Positions 1 through 8,570 of a stretch of 47,137 nt of DNA are shown in pieces. Location: assembly GCA_947494095.1 (NCBI GenBank), contig CANLTI010000040.1, forward strand, positions 1 to 47,137, read 5' to 3'. The stretch comes from an uncultured Pseudomonadales bacterium (lineage in GTDB: Bacteria; Pseudomonadota; Gammaproteobacteria; Pseudomonadales; Cellvibrionaceae). The translations under genes were made by a program, and so were the position numbers. The notes beneath the pieces were generated by a model. The model saw only the letters and a program-made list of their open reading frames with translations. It searched no databases and was not told the origin of the DNA. The first letter of the stretch is position 1. Each line of letters starts with the position of its first letter.

Positions 1-183
1 TCCCTGCGTACTGGCCGCTTCTGTTTTAGCTGCTTGTCTGTTCAGCTTTGTACGCCACAGATAAAAGCTCGACAGCGTTAGCTCATGTTGCAAGCAATAA
101 CGCTTAATGCTCAAGCCACTCGTTAATTGGTCGTTGATATGCTGCTGCCATTGCTCCGCCGAGCGACGTGTTAGATGTGCCAT
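1..183 (-). CDS. tnpA: IS66 accessory protein TnpA, N-terminal part
   Basis: This is a partial gene whose 3' end runs off the window. The ATG at 183 is preceded by AAGAGGA about 8 bases upstream, which fixes the start. The visible 61 residues begin MAHLTRRSAEQWQQH and contain the helix-turn-helix typical of IS66 TnpA (GLSIKRYCLQHELTLSSFYL), in which a short helix, a turn and an SSFYLWR recognition helix follow each other. TnpA is a small DNA-binding protein required with TnpB and the DDE transposase for IS66 movement. No stop or frameshift is seen in the visible part, so the element could be intact. Confidence 0.75.
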   Translation of the reverse strand, partial: MAHLTRRSAEQWQQHINDQLTSGLSIKRYCLQHELTLSSFYLWRTKLNRQAAKTEAASTQG

Positions 184-269
184 CTTTGGCTCCTCTTGTA
201 TCGAATAGATGGCATGCAGTTTAGAGTGGGCTAACTGAGAGAGAAAGACGTCTTATATTGATCGCTTAC
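1..269 (-). mobile_element. IS66-family insertion sequence, one end (partial)
   Basis: The window opens inside an insertion sequence that is read on the minus strand. Its outer end is placed at 269, because the reverse complement there begins GTAAGCGATC, and IS66-family terminal repeats characteristically begin GTAAGCG. The first gene inside this end encodes a TnpA-like protein, as expected for IS66. The rest of the element (tnpB, the large transposase and the other end) lies outside the window, so the 8-bp target duplication usual for this family cannot be tested. The family call is firm from the protein and moderate from the terminus. Confidence 0.7.
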
Positions 270-358
270 ACCCAAGCGCCTACCTGACAACCCAAATCAA
301 GGCTAAACACAGCAGAATTTACAAACCACTGAATTCACCCTAGAATAAGTCGCTTCAC

Positions 359-388
359 AGGCAGCCTTGGCTGCCTTTTTGTTTTTTG
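359..388 (+). terminator. Rho-independent terminator
   Basis: A perfect 8-bp inverted repeat (AGGCAGCC/GGCTGCCT) is followed at once by a T-rich run (TTTTGTTTTTT), the classic form of an intrinsic terminator on the plus strand. No plus-strand gene precedes it in the window. It probably served a gene now displaced by the IS66 insertion, or it insulates argD from upstream transcription. Confidence 0.7.
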
Positions 389-455
389 GTCGCATTTTTT
401 AAAAAGCCTACACAAAGCCGATTAAATGATATGGCGTCAAGCACGGATACCCAAC

Positions 456-1616
456 ATGAGCTTAATGAACACCTATGGTGAGCGCGCTATCACACTGACA
501 AAAGGTGATGGCGCCTATGTATGGGACGACCAGGGCATACGCTATCTCGATGGTTTATCCGGTATTGCCGTTTGCGGGCTAGGGCATTGCCACCACGCCG
601 TTTCGCAGGCCATCAGCGAGCAAGCCAACGCATTAGTCCATGCCTCTAATCTTTATCTTATTAAACCGCAGGTAGAATTAGCCCAGCTTTTAGTCGATGT
701 GGCAAATATGGACTGCGTCTTCTTTTCAAACTCTGGTGCCGAAGCCAACGAGGCCGCGATCAAAATAGCGCGTAAATATGGCAATGACAAAGGCATTACC
801 TCACCGCATATTATTACCGCACAAAGCAGCTTTCACGGCCGTACAATGGCCACGCTAACAGCAACAGGCAACGACAAGATTAAAGCAGGCTTCACTCCGC
901 TGATGGACGGCTTTAGCCATGTGCCTTTTGATGATATCGCCGCTATTAAGGCCTCAGCAACGGCCAATACCGTTGCTATTATGGTTGAGCCCATTCAAGG
1001 TGAAGGAGGAATTCGCGTTCCGCACGAACACTACCTAACATCGCTCAGAGCCCTATGCGATGACAACAATTGGCTGCTTATTTTAGATGAAATCCAAACG
1101 GGTAATGGTCGAACAGGCAGCTACTTTGCCTATCAACAACACGGTATCTTGCCGGATGTGGTCACTACCGCGAAAGGCCTCGCCAATGGCATGCCTTTAG
1201 GCGCCTGTTTGGCCCGTGGAGTAGCCGCCACCGTATTGCAACCGGGCAACCATGGATCAACCTTCGGGGGCAACCCGGTAGCTTGTGCCGCAGGGTGCGC
1301 CACCGTAAAAACGATTCTTAACGAAGACCTTTGTCGCAAAGCTGGCGAGTTAGGCCGCTATTTTATCGCGCGTTTTCGTGAAGCACTCAGCAATAACCCT
1401 CATGTGGTTGATATTCGCGGCCAAGGCTTAATGCTTGGCATTGAGCTCGACACCCCTTGCGCCGACATCGTCACCAAGGCCATGCAACAACAACTACTTC
1501 TCAACGTTACTGCGGGCAATACGATTCGCTTGCTTCCCCCACTGATTCTGAATAAGGCTCAAGCAGACGACATGATCACCATCGTCGTGCAACTTATTCA
1601 TGACTTTTATGCCTAG
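456..1616 (+). CDS. argD: Acetylornithine / succinyldiaminopimelate aminotransferase
   Basis: Class-III PLP aminotransferase of 386 residues that converts N-acetylglutamate semialdehyde to N2-acetylornithine with glutamate as donor; the family often also serves lysine synthesis. Visible landmarks are SGAEANE at residues 93-99 (cofactor phosphate region), DEIQ at 211-214 (Asp for the pyridine nitrogen) and the Schiff-base lysine 240 in TTAKGLANG. An in-frame ATG lies 30 bases upstream at 426. I prefer 456 because it is preceded by GGATACCCAAC, nearly the same leader as argF (AGGATACCAAC), and because family members begin close to MSLMNTYGE. Length is normal. argF starts 9 bases after the stop, so the two form an operon. 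Related class-III aminotransferases such as AstC/AruC are hard to tell apart, but the argF neighbour favours ArgD. Confidence 0.92.
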   Translation: MSLMNTYGERAITLTKGDGAYVWDDQGIRYLDGLSGIAVCGLGHCHHAVSQAISEQANALVHASNLYLIKPQVELAQLLVDVANMDCVFFSNSGAEANEAAIKIARKYGNDKGITSPHIITAQSSFHGRTMATLTATGNDKIKAGFTPLMDGFSHVPFDDIAAIKASATANTVAIMVEPIQGEGGIRVPHEHYLTSLRALCDDNNWLLILDEIQTGNGRTGSYFAYQQHGILPDVVTTAKGLANGMPLGACLARGVAATVLQPGNHGSTFGGNPVACAAGCATVKTILNEDLCRKAGELGRYFIARFREALSNNPHVVDIRGQGLMLGIELDTPCADIVTKAMQQQLLLNVTAGNTIRLLPPLILNKAQADDMITIVVQLIHDFYA

Positions 1617-1625
1617 GATACCAAC

Positions 1626-2537
1626 ATGAGCATTCGTCACTTTTTATCTCTTACCGACCTGTCGCCTCAAGAGCTTGAACACGTTATTAATACCGCTATC
1701 ACGCTGAAAAAAGCGCACCGCGAAGGCCAAATCAACAAACAACTCGAGCAAAAAGTGCTCGGCATGATTTTTGAAAAATCATCGACGCGCACACGTGTTT
1801 CGTTTGAAGCCGGTATGACCCAGCTCGGGGGCGCCGCGCTATTTTTGTCTTCGCGCGATACTCAGCTCGGCCGGGGCGAACCCATAGAAGACTCTGCCCG
1901 CGTTTTATCGCGTATGGTCGATATCATTATGATACGCACCTTTGGGCACGATATTGTTGAGCGCTTTGCAAAACACTCGCAGGTACCGGTCATTAATGCA
2001 TTGACCGACACTTACCACCCCTGCCAATTATTGGCCGATATACAAGCATATGTCGAGCATCGCGGCTCACCTAAAGGTAAAAAAGTCGCGTGGATTGGCG
2101 ATGGCAATAACATGTGCCATTCCTACATCAATGCCGCTGCACTGTGCGACTTTCAGCTCTCGATCGCCTGCCCTAAAGGCTTTGAGCCCGACGCTAAGTT
2201 GGTTGATCAGTACAAAGATCGCGTCACTATTACACACGACCCCATAGAAGCCGTAAAAGACGCGGATTGGGTTGTCACTGACGTATGGGCCAGCATGGGC
2301 CAAGAAGAAGAACAAAAAGCCCGCGAACAACAATTTGCCGATTTTCAAGTCAATCACGTACTCATGGCGCACGCCAATCACGATGCGGTCTTTATGCATT
2401 GCCTACCCGCTCATCGCGGCGAAGAAGTAAGTGCAGAGCTACTAGAAGATAAAAGCATTTCCATAGTATGGGATGAAGCCGAAAATAGACTCCACGCCCA
2501 AAAAGCGTTGATGTTGTTTTTATTGGGCAAAATATAA
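1626..2537 (+). CDS. argF: Ornithine carbamoyltransferase, anabolic
   Basis: Cytosolic enzyme of 303 residues that makes citrulline from ornithine and carbamoyl phosphate. The carbamoyl-phosphate loop STRTR is at residues 53-57, HPCQ at 131-134, the ornithine-binding DVWASMGQE at 219-227 and the catalytic HCLP at 258-261. All are intact, and the length fits the short anabolic ArgF of pseudomonads and relatives rather than the longer catabolic ArcB. The ATG follows AGGATACCAAC, 9 bases after argD. The downstream gap carries two strong inverted repeats that probably end the argDF transcript. Confidence 0.96.
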   Translation: MSIRHFLSLTDLSPQELEHVINTAITLKKAHREGQINKQLEQKVLGMIFEKSSTRTRVSFEAGMTQLGGAALFLSSRDTQLGRGEPIEDSARVLSRMVDIIMIRTFGHDIVERFAKHSQVPVINALTDTYHPCQLLADIQAYVEHRGSPKGKKVAWIGDGNNMCHSYINAAALCDFQLSIACPKGFEPDAKLVDQYKDRVTITHDPIEAVKDADWVVTDVWASMGQEEEQKAREQQFADFQVNHVLMAHANHDAVFMHCLPAHRGEEVSAELLEDKSISIVWDEAENRLHAQKALMLFLLGKI

Positions 2538-2561
2538 ACAATCGCACAGGACTGTTTATAT

Positions 2562-2624
2562 TTAAGGTCGCGCACTAAATGCTCGACCCGACCTTAACGA
2601 CCAAAAGGCGAGCCCGCCTTTTGG
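2562..2624. terminator. Two successive inverted repeats after argF
   Basis: The first repeat is TTAAGGTCG (2562-2570) facing CGACCTTAA (2589-2597), a perfect 9-bp match. The second is CCAAAAGGCG (2601-2610) facing CGCCTTTTGG (2615-2624), a perfect 10-bp stem with a 4-base loop. Neither is followed by a long T-run on the plus strand, so they could be a weak or bidirectional terminator or an RNA-processing or attenuation structure ahead of the ABC gene, which begins 24 bases later. Confidence 0.5.
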
Positions 2625-2648
2625 CCGTCCACAAAAGAGAAGCTAATT

Positions 2649-3746
2649 ATGGGCGCAACGCTTGCACTGAATAATGTTACCTGTCACTACCCTCCTCGCA
2701 CCCTGAGCTCGCACACCCCAAGTACACCCACGCATGCCGTAGTGAATGCCCTTTCACTATCACTGGCCGATGGCGAAATAGGCTCACTGCTGGGAGCCAG
2801 TGGCTGCGGCAAAACGACCGTATTGCGTAGCATTGCAGGTTTTCACCCGATCAGCGAAGGTGACATTACCCTTGGCACACAAACACTCTCTAGCTCACGC
2901 GTACACCTGGCCCCCGAAAAACGTAGCGTCGGTATGGTGTTTCAGGACTATGCACTGTTTCCTCACTTAACGGTCGCACAAAATATTCTTTTTGGCCTTA
3001 AAAGCAATACACACAACACACCGGCGGACACCTGCCTAGAGTTACTGCGCCTAGTAAAGCTGACCGGCTTAGAGCACCGCTACCCTAATGAGCTCTCTGG
3101 CGGGCAACAACAACGTGTGGCCCTTGCCCGCGCACTGGCGCCCAGCCCAAAACTGCTCTTATTAGATGAACCGCTATCTAACTTAGATACCGAGTTAAGG
3201 CGCGGCCTAGCACTCGAGCTTAGAGATATTTTAAAAACCCGAAAAACCAGCGCACTGATGGTCACTCACGACCAACAAGAAGCCTTTGCCTTCGCCGATA
3301 AATTAGGGATTGTGAATCAAGGGCGTATTGAGCAGTGGGATACGCCGTACAATATTTACCATCAGCCCACAACACGCTATGTTGCAAAGTTTGTAGGCCA
3401 AGGTGTTTTATTACCGGGCTTTGCAAGATCAGGGGATAGTATCGAATGTGAATTAGGCCTACTCAAAAACCATCAGCCACACTTGTGGGCAGACAATGCC
3501 GCACTCGACGTGCTACTCAGGCCTGACGATATTATCGAAGATAACCATAGCCCTTACAGAGCGATCATTAGCCATAAACTGTTTGCCGGTACCTCGACAA
3601 TTTATAGCTTAAAACTGCCAACAGGCGCTGTATTATCGACGGCATTGCCAAGCCATGATGATTTTGAGGTGGGTCGCGAAATAGGCATACGGGTTGCGGC
3701 AGACCATTTGATTGCCTTTCCCTCGCAAATCGACATAATCACTTAG
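2649..3746 (+). CDS. ABC transporter ATP-binding protein, FbpC/PotA-like
   Basis: Cytosolic ATPase subunit of 365 residues. It shows Walker A GASGCGKT (49-56), the Q-loop in VFQDYALFP (Q99), signature LSGGQQQRVALARALA (149-164), Walker B LLLLDEP with a D-loop SNLD (169-180) and the switch histidine in VTHDQQEAF (H207). The C-terminal ~130 residues look like the TOBE-type regulatory domain of iron(III), spermidine or sulfate importers. The phrase EKRSVGMVFQDYALFPHLTV is typical of FbpC. No permease or binding-protein gene lies beside it, so this is an orphan ATPase and the substrate is not shown; ferric iron is the best family-based guess. The ATG is preceded by AAGAGAAG. A MITE-like repeat follows the stop. 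Confidence 0.85.
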   Translation: MGATLALNNVTCHYPPRTLSSHTPSTPTHAVVNALSLSLADGEIGSLLGASGCGKTTVLRSIAGFHPISEGDITLGTQTLSSSRVHLAPEKRSVGMVFQDYALFPHLTVAQNILFGLKSNTHNTPADTCLELLRLVKLTGLEHRYPNELSGGQQQRVALARALAPSPKLLLLDEPLSNLDTELRRGLALELRDILKTRKTSALMVTHDQQEAFAFADKLGIVNQGRIEQWDTPYNIYHQPTTRYVAKFVGQGVLLPGFARSGDSIECELGLLKNHQPHLWADNAALDVLLRPDDIIEDNHSPYRAIISHKLFAGTSTIYSLKLPTGAVLSTALPSHDDFEVGREIGIRVAADHLIAFPSQIDIIT

Positions 3747-3759
3747 CCAACAAGTTAGC

Positions 3760-3923
3760 TAAGGGGCGAGGAAGAAATACTTTATTCAATAATACTTATT
3801 CCCTATCTCCTCTGCTGCGTTGCTCGAAGAGTTACAGGCCCCGGCATGCGCCTCTTCGAGCACCTTGCTGAGAAAACAGGGCTCTGCGCCTAATTGGATA
3901 AACTATTATTTCCTCGCCCCTAA
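3760..3923 (+). repeat. MITE-like repeat family 1, copy A
   Basis: This 164-bp element lies between two convergent genes. It starts TAAGGGGCGAGGAAGAAAT and ends ATTATTTCCTCGCCCCTAA, which are imperfect terminal inverted repeats (about 16 of the outer 20 positions pair). Further copies are at 25168-25377 and, inverted, at 38144-38299, with a 3' fragment at 41451-41496. The ends are bounded by TA, as for elements moved by Tc1/mariner or IS630-type transposases. It encodes no convincing protein. The palindromic ends may also act as a bidirectional terminator here. Confidence 0.8.
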
Positions 3924-3970
3924 GATGCCTGTACTGGTTGCGCACGTGAGCCGCATAGCTACAGGTAGCA

Positions 3971-5995
3971 CTATAAAACCAAACGAATACCCAGGCTATC
4001 GCGCACTGTTTTTTCGCTATTGACTAAATCAAGCAACTGCTCTTCGCTTAAGGGTTTTGAATAATAAAACCCTTGTACTTGCACACACCCACGCGCTAAC
4101 AACCAATGAGATTGCCCCAACTGCTCTACCCCTTCAGCGAGTACTTCCAGTTTTAAATTGTGCGCCAAATCGATAATGGATTTGGCAATGGCTGCGTCTT
4201 CGCCATCTTCATCAATATCATTGACAAAGCTGCGATCAATTTTTAATTTATTGATCGGGAAGCGCCTTAAGTAGGCCAGCGACGAATAGCCTGTACCAAA
4301 GTCATCAATCGCCAGCGATAAGCCCAACTGACTCAAGCAGTTCAGCATATTAATGGCCTCTTCGGCATTTTCCATTGCTGAACTTTCCGTAATTTCCAAC
4401 TCGAGGTATTGCGGCGCTAAATGTGTGTGCGTGAGCGCTTTGACGACAGTTTGCTCAAAGCGCTCCATACGAAACTGTTTTGCCGATAAATTAACCGCTA
4501 TTTTACCAAAATTTAGACCTGCCATTAACCATGCCTGAAAGCGCTCACAAGCATGGTTAAGTACCCACTCGCCCAGCGCCCCAATCAAACCGGTATCTTC
4601 AGCCAAAGGGATAAAATCCATTGGGGAAATCATGCCGCGTTCTTTGTGCTGCCAACGCACAAGCGCCTCTAGCCCAATAATTCTTCCTGTGCGAATATCC
4701 ACTTGAGGCTGATAATGCAGGTGCATTTCTTGCTGAATAATGGCCCGTCGTAGCTCGTTTTCCAGTAATAACGAATCAACCAAACTCGACTGCATATCAT
4801 TTAAAAAGAATTCATAGCGGTTTTTGCCGGCGCACTTTGCTCGATACATAGCGATATCTGCATGCTTTAACAAAACATCAATCGAGTCGCCATCACGCGG
4901 ATAAAAACACACACCAATGCTCGCGGTAGAGGTGATTTCATGGCCTCGCAATGACACAGGCAATGCTAATTTTTGCAGTATTCTGGTGGCTATTTGCTCA
5001 ACATTGGCAATGCTGTGCACGCGTTCAAGCACCACAACAAACTCATCGCCGCCCAGTCGGGCCACAGAGTCGGTATCTCTTAATTCTTCGCTGAGGATAT
5101 CGGCCACCATCTTCAACAATACATCACCGGCATCGTGCCCTAAGCTGTCATTAATGTTTTTGAAGCGATCAATATCCACCAGCAATAACGCAAAATTATC
5201 GTCTTCGTGCTGAGAGCGCGTGAGCACCTTTGATATTTGATCGTAAAAAAGCGCGCGGTTTGCAAGCCCTGTGAGAGGGTCGTGATACACCATATAATCT
5301 AAGCGCGACTGATGATCTAACAGCGCGTGTTTGGCCTGATAATGAGCAGTGACATCCACTCCCACCACAATGTGCCACGGCTGCTCGTCACTCAAAAAAC
5401 GCCTAAGTTTAACCACATGATAGGTGTGCATCATCTTATCTTTATGCTTAATGCAAATATCCGCACCTTGCGCCTGCTCGTAATCATCACATACGGTTAA
5501 ATCATCAATGCGCTCACTTAAACCCACAGGAAACAAGGAATCGAAGTTTTTTTGATGCTTATAGGCGGCATTAACACCCTCAAAATAAGCAAAACGACTA
5601 TTGGCATATTCCAATTCGTTGCGTTGATTGAGCACGCAGACAAATATTGGTAAATCGGTTAATAAGCCGGTCAACAAGGTTGATACATCACTGTTGCGCT
5701 TGAGCCCACTACCCATTACATCATTGTGTAAAACGCGCCCTAATACGGGCTCAGGCATACTCAAGCTGTCGGGGTGGTTTGGATTGGGTGAGGCAGACTC
5801 CCCCAAAGGCGCGCCCGCTAGAGTCGGCTTAATACCCTTCGCCTCACGCGCACCACCGACTATAGATTGCACGCCTTTCCCGATAGGTAAAACTTTACCC
5901 AATGCAAAAGGCTCACGTGGCGCACCGGTGCTATGGGCACTCTTATGATGGGTATCCGCATCCGTATCGTGCGTTTTTTTAGGGGGCTTAGTCAT
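3971..5995 (-). CDS. PAS-GGDEF-EAL cyclic-di-GMP signalling protein
   Basis: Cytosolic protein of 674 residues with no membrane span. Residues 1-100 are polar and low in complexity. A PAS-like sensor covers about 105-220. The GGDEF domain (about 230-395) has intact GGDEF at 315-319 and a candidate inhibitory RxxD site (RDTD) at 306-309. The EAL domain (about 405-660) has EALVRW (443-448), NLSAKQF, ELEITES, DDFGTGYSS (564-572), LKID and LAEGVE, so the metal-binding and catalytic set of a phosphodiesterase looks complete. Both synthesis and breakdown of c-di-GMP are therefore possible on sequence alone. The gene stands alone; its ligand and target are unknown. The start is the first ATG, with only a weak ribosome site. 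Confidence 0.9.
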   Translation of the reverse strand: MTKPPKKTHDTDADTHHKSAHSTGAPREPFALGKVLPIGKGVQSIVGGAREAKGIKPTLAGAPLGESASPNPNHPDSLSMPEPVLGRVLHNDVMGSGLKRNSDVSTLLTGLLTDLPIFVCVLNQRNELEYANSRFAYFEGVNAAYKHQKNFDSLFPVGLSERIDDLTVCDDYEQAQGADICIKHKDKMMHTYHVVKLRRFLSDEQPWHIVVGVDVTAHYQAKHALLDHQSRLDYMVYHDPLTGLANRALFYDQISKVLTRSQHEDDNFALLLVDIDRFKNINDSLGHDAGDVLLKMVADILSEELRDTDSVARLGGDEFVVVLERVHSIANVEQIATRILQKLALPVSLRGHEITSTASIGVCFYPRDGDSIDVLLKHADIAMYRAKCAGKNRYEFFLNDMQSSLVDSLLLENELRRAIIQQEMHLHYQPQVDIRTGRIIGLEALVRWQHKERGMISPMDFIPLAEDTGLIGALGEWVLNHACERFQAWLMAGLNFGKIAVNLSAKQFRMERFEQTVVKALTHTHLAPQYLELEITESSAMENAEEAINMLNCLSQLGLSLAIDDFGTGYSSLAYLRRFPINKLKIDRSFVNDIDEDGEDAAIAKSIIDLAHNLKLEVLAEGVEQLGQSHWLLARGCVQVQGFYYSKPLSEEQLLDLVNSEKTVRDSLGIRLVL

Positions 5996-6493
5996 AAAAT
6001 ACCCAAATCATTTTTTAATGGCGATAATCGACCCCTTAATCATAGGCCACCGTACAGACACCGATGCAATGATCAGACAAGCGGTGGTGCCTGAATTACG
6101 AGACTCGATAGGGTGCCGCACCATCGCTTTTACGCCTACCTAACACCTAATAAAGAGAGAACAAAATAACCACGCCCTAAAACCTGTTGTGGCGCACAAT
6201 AATAGTGACCCAAATAGTAGTCTTTTTTACACGGTAGTCTTCATCCAATGGAAGTGGTATAACTCGATGCTTGATTCGACGTTTACTGGTATTATTCAGC
6301 CTTATAGCAGTCATCTACTCGCCAGCCATGCTCAGAGAAACCTCTCGGCTCATCAAGAGCACATGGAACATTTCTTTGACAGACGAGCGATGCCAGCTAA
6401 AGATACCTGTAAATAGATCCATGCATCAAAAGAGTAATTCCGCTCCCACTTTAAGCAGAAGTAAATTTGACGAGACGAATATTGCCACGCCCC
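5996..6493. other. Intergenic region without a convincing gene
   Basis: About 500 bases between two minus-strand genes. A possible stem pairs CACCG near 6051 with CGGTG near 6081. A reading frame at 6271-6507 (+) would start with TTG and encode a basic 78-residue protein with one N-terminal hydrophobic stretch (LLVLFSLIAVIYS), but there is no clear ribosome site and no family I recognise. I see no tRNA or terminator here. Confidence 0.4.
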
Positions 6494-7483
6494 TTACACT
6501 GAGATAACAACTTTGCCCAAGGTTTTACCATGAGTTAAATGCTCGTGCGCTTGGCCAGCCTGTTCTAAGTCGAAATGTTGCTTATCAACTACAGGAGTTA
6601 ATTTACCGGCATCAACAATTTCAGCCAGTTTCGCTAAAATCTCGCCGTGCTGTTCGCGCTTATGATCATGCAGCATAGGGATAAGCATAAATACAACGTG
6701 CAAAGACAAACCTTTAAAGTGTGCACCAGTCAAGTCAATTTCAGCCATAGAAACCGTGGTTGCCACTTGCCCATTTAATGCCGCTGCCTCAAATGAGTTA
6801 AGTAAGTTAGCCGCGCCAATAGAGTCATAAACCACATCAAAACCCGCACCACTGGTATACTTTTCAACGTAATCACTAACACTTTCAGTTTGGTAATTAA
6901 TTGCTGTTGCCCCCAGTTTTTCAATTAACTCTGATTGCTCACCACCACTGCCTGTAGCATAAACATCTGCACCAAAGTACTTAGCAATTTGCAATGCTAA
7001 ATGGCCGACACCACCTGCACCACCGTGCACTAATACTTTTTGACCTTGGCTGACCTGAGCTCGAACCAAACCTTCATACGCTGTGATCCCCACTAGAGGC
7101 ATAGCCGCAGCTTCACGCATCGAGATACTTTTAGGCTTATGAGCAATTAATTTGCTATCTGCCAACATATACTCGGCTAACGCACCTTGTAGATCCGCTA
7201 AACCACCAGCACAACCATACACTTCATCACCAATAGCAAAGTCAGTTACGCCCTCCCCCACAGACTCAATGGTGCCCGCAAAGTCCATCCCCAACACACC
7301 AGGCAATGCTGGCGCTAATGGCGCTATATCTTCACCCATTTGACGGATCATTGTATCAACGGTATTGACACTAGTTGCGGCGACTTTTACCACCACATGA
7401 CCGGCTTTAACTTCTGGTTTGGGAATATCTGCCACTACAAATACTTCGCTACCGCCAAACCCATTAATTGTCATTGCTTTCAT
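6494..7483 (-). CDS. NADPH:quinone oxidoreductase-like, zinc-independent MDR family
   Basis: Medium-chain dehydrogenase/reductase of 329 residues. It has the N-terminal GroES-like fold and the nucleotide motif HGGAGGVG at residues 153-160, followed by a Rossmann region and the C-terminal phrase HGKTLGKVVI typical of quinone reductases. The cysteine/histidine set of zinc alcohol dehydrogenases is absent, which favours the NADPH:quinone reductase (Qor) branch acting on quinones or activated alkenes. An upstream in-frame ATG exists at 7534, but 7483 is chosen because AGAGGAG lies 7 bases before it and family members begin MKAM. It is divergent from a LysR gene across 111 bases, so LysR control is likely. 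Confidence 0.85.
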   Translation of the reverse strand: MKAMTINGFGGSEVFVVADIPKPEVKAGHVVVKVAATSVNTVDTMIRQMGEDIAPLAPALPGVLGMDFAGTIESVGEGVTDFAIGDEVYGCAGGLADLQGALAEYMLADSKLIAHKPKSISMREAAAMPLVGITAYEGLVRAQVSQGQKVLVHGGAGGVGHLALQIAKYFGADVYATGSGGEQSELIEKLGATAINYQTESVSDYVEKYTSGAGFDVVYDSIGAANLLNSFEAAALNGQVATTVSMAEIDLTGAHFKGLSLHVVFMLIPMLHDHKREQHGEILAKLAEIVDAGKLTPVVDKQHFDLEQAGQAHEHLTHGKTLGKVVISV

Positions 7484-7509
7484 AATAATCTCCTCTTGTT
7501 TGATTCGAC

Positions 7510-7548
7510 AAAGTATATTTACAAAACATATCATTGATAATACACTTT
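7510..7548. promoter_or_regulatory. Candidate operator between quinone reductase and lysR
   Basis: In the 111-bp divergent gap, AAAGTATATT (7510-7519) faces AATACACTTT (7539-7548), matching at 9 of 10 positions when inverted, with a 19-base AT-rich spacer. A dyad of this kind in a LysR-regulated divergent promoter is a reasonable binding-site candidate. No experimental motif is known to me for this regulator. Confidence 0.35.
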
Positions 7549-7594
7549 AAAAGAAAATCACTTTTCACTTTTTGTTAATAATAAGCAGCAAGCT

Positions 7595-8488
7595 ATGAAT
7601 AATGAGCACCTAAGGCTTTTTGTTAGAGTGGCAGTAACGCAAAACATCAGCACAGCAGGTAATGATTTAAGTTTATCGCCGCCAGTAGCCAGTATGCATA
7701 TCAACAAGCTAGAAGATGAATTGGGCGTAAAACTGTTATACCGAACCACTAGAAAGGTATCGTTAACCGAAGAAGGCCGTGAGTTTTTACCCCACGCAGA
7801 AGAAGTATTGAATGCTATTGATAGCGCCAGAGCTTCGGTAGGTGCAGGCAGTTTCACCCCACAAGGCACCATTAGAGTGGCAGCACCTTCCTCGTTTGCC
7901 CGCATGCATATCGTGCCGGCGTTAAAAGGGTTTATTGAACAATACCCAGCGTTAAAAGTGGATTTACGCCAAAGCGACAGCATAGTTGATATGGTGGAAG
8001 GCGGTTTTGACATTGCTATTAGGAATGCACCGCTTAACGATTCAACCTTAGTGGCGCGTAAATTAACCGGAGATCAGCGTATTATTTGCGCCTCCCCTGA
8101 ATATATTACAAAACATGGTGAACCAAGTACGCCCCAAGAGTTATTAAACCATCAATCCATTACCCTATCTAACTTACACTCTTGGAACTTTAACACCCCA
8201 GATGGGCTAAAGAAAATCAAAATCAAAGGCTCTATTCGCATTGATAACGGTGAGTCGATAAGAGATGCTAGCATCAATGGCATAGGCATAACCTTATGCT
8301 CTATGTGGTGTGCCTACAAGGCGTTAAAAAAAGGACAACTTATACAAATCCTCAAAGATTATCCAGTACAATCTGATACCGCTATTTGGGCTGTATATCC
8401 AAGCTCACGATTGTTAGCCCCTAAAGTCCGTGCCTTTATCGATTATTTTAAAGCATATTATGGCGATACTCCTTATTGGGAAAAGTAA
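7595..8488 (+). CDS. LysR-family transcriptional regulator
   Basis: 297 residues. The N-terminal winged helix-turn-helix (about 1-60) begins MNNEHLRLFVRVAVTQNIS and includes SPPVASMHINKLEDELGVKL and the wing YRTTRKVSLTEEG. The rest is the two-lobed inducer-binding domain, ending about residue 290. It lies back to back with the quinone reductase gene, the usual arrangement for a LysR protein and its target. The inducer cannot be inferred; electrophiles or quinones would fit the target. A small disrupted gene starts 18 bases after its stop. Confidence 0.9.
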   Translation: MNNEHLRLFVRVAVTQNISTAGNDLSLSPPVASMHINKLEDELGVKLLYRTTRKVSLTEEGREFLPHAEEVLNAIDSARASVGAGSFTPQGTIRVAAPSSFARMHIVPALKGFIEQYPALKVDLRQSDSIVDMVEGGFDIAIRNAPLNDSTLVARKLTGDQRIICASPEYITKHGEPSTPQELLNHQSITLSNLHSWNFNTPDGLKKIKIKGSIRIDNGESIRDASINGIGITLCSMWCAYKALKKGQLIQILKDYPVQSDTAIWAVYPSSRLLAPKVRAFIDYFKAYYGDTPYWEK

Positions 8489-8506
8489 TATTTTTGAGGA
8501 ATATCA

Positions 8507-8569
8507 ATGTCAAGCACTAACCAATTAGTAACGGTGTTTTTCAAGATAGCTGTCACTGCTTGCTTACAA
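8507..8569 (+). pseudogene. 5' stub of a gene cut off by an IS remnant
   Basis: GAGGAATATCA precedes an ATG at 8507 with good spacing. The frame reads MSSTNQLVTVFFKIAVTACL and soon enters the IS-like remnant, stopping after about 30 codons. The strong ribosome site and the position just after lysR suggest the surviving head of a former third gene of the locus. The family cannot be recognised from so few residues; a short real peptide is the alternative. Confidence 0.35.
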
Positions 8570-8570
8570 T

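Noticed and set aside
3820..4023. Open frame across repeat copy A with a peptide resembling one at 25232-25414
   Set aside because: The similarity (APACA, then NYY-LAPK) comes from the shared repeat DNA itself; frames have no ribosome site and break in copy D.
6271..6507. Possible small membrane protein (78 codons, plus strand)
   Set aside because: TTG start without a ribosome site, overlaps the end of the quinone reductase gene, and no recognisable family; kept only as a remark in the gap entry.
7558..8013. Long open frame on the minus strand opposite lysR
   Set aside because: It is fully antisense to a clear LysR gene, has no ribosome site and resembles no family.
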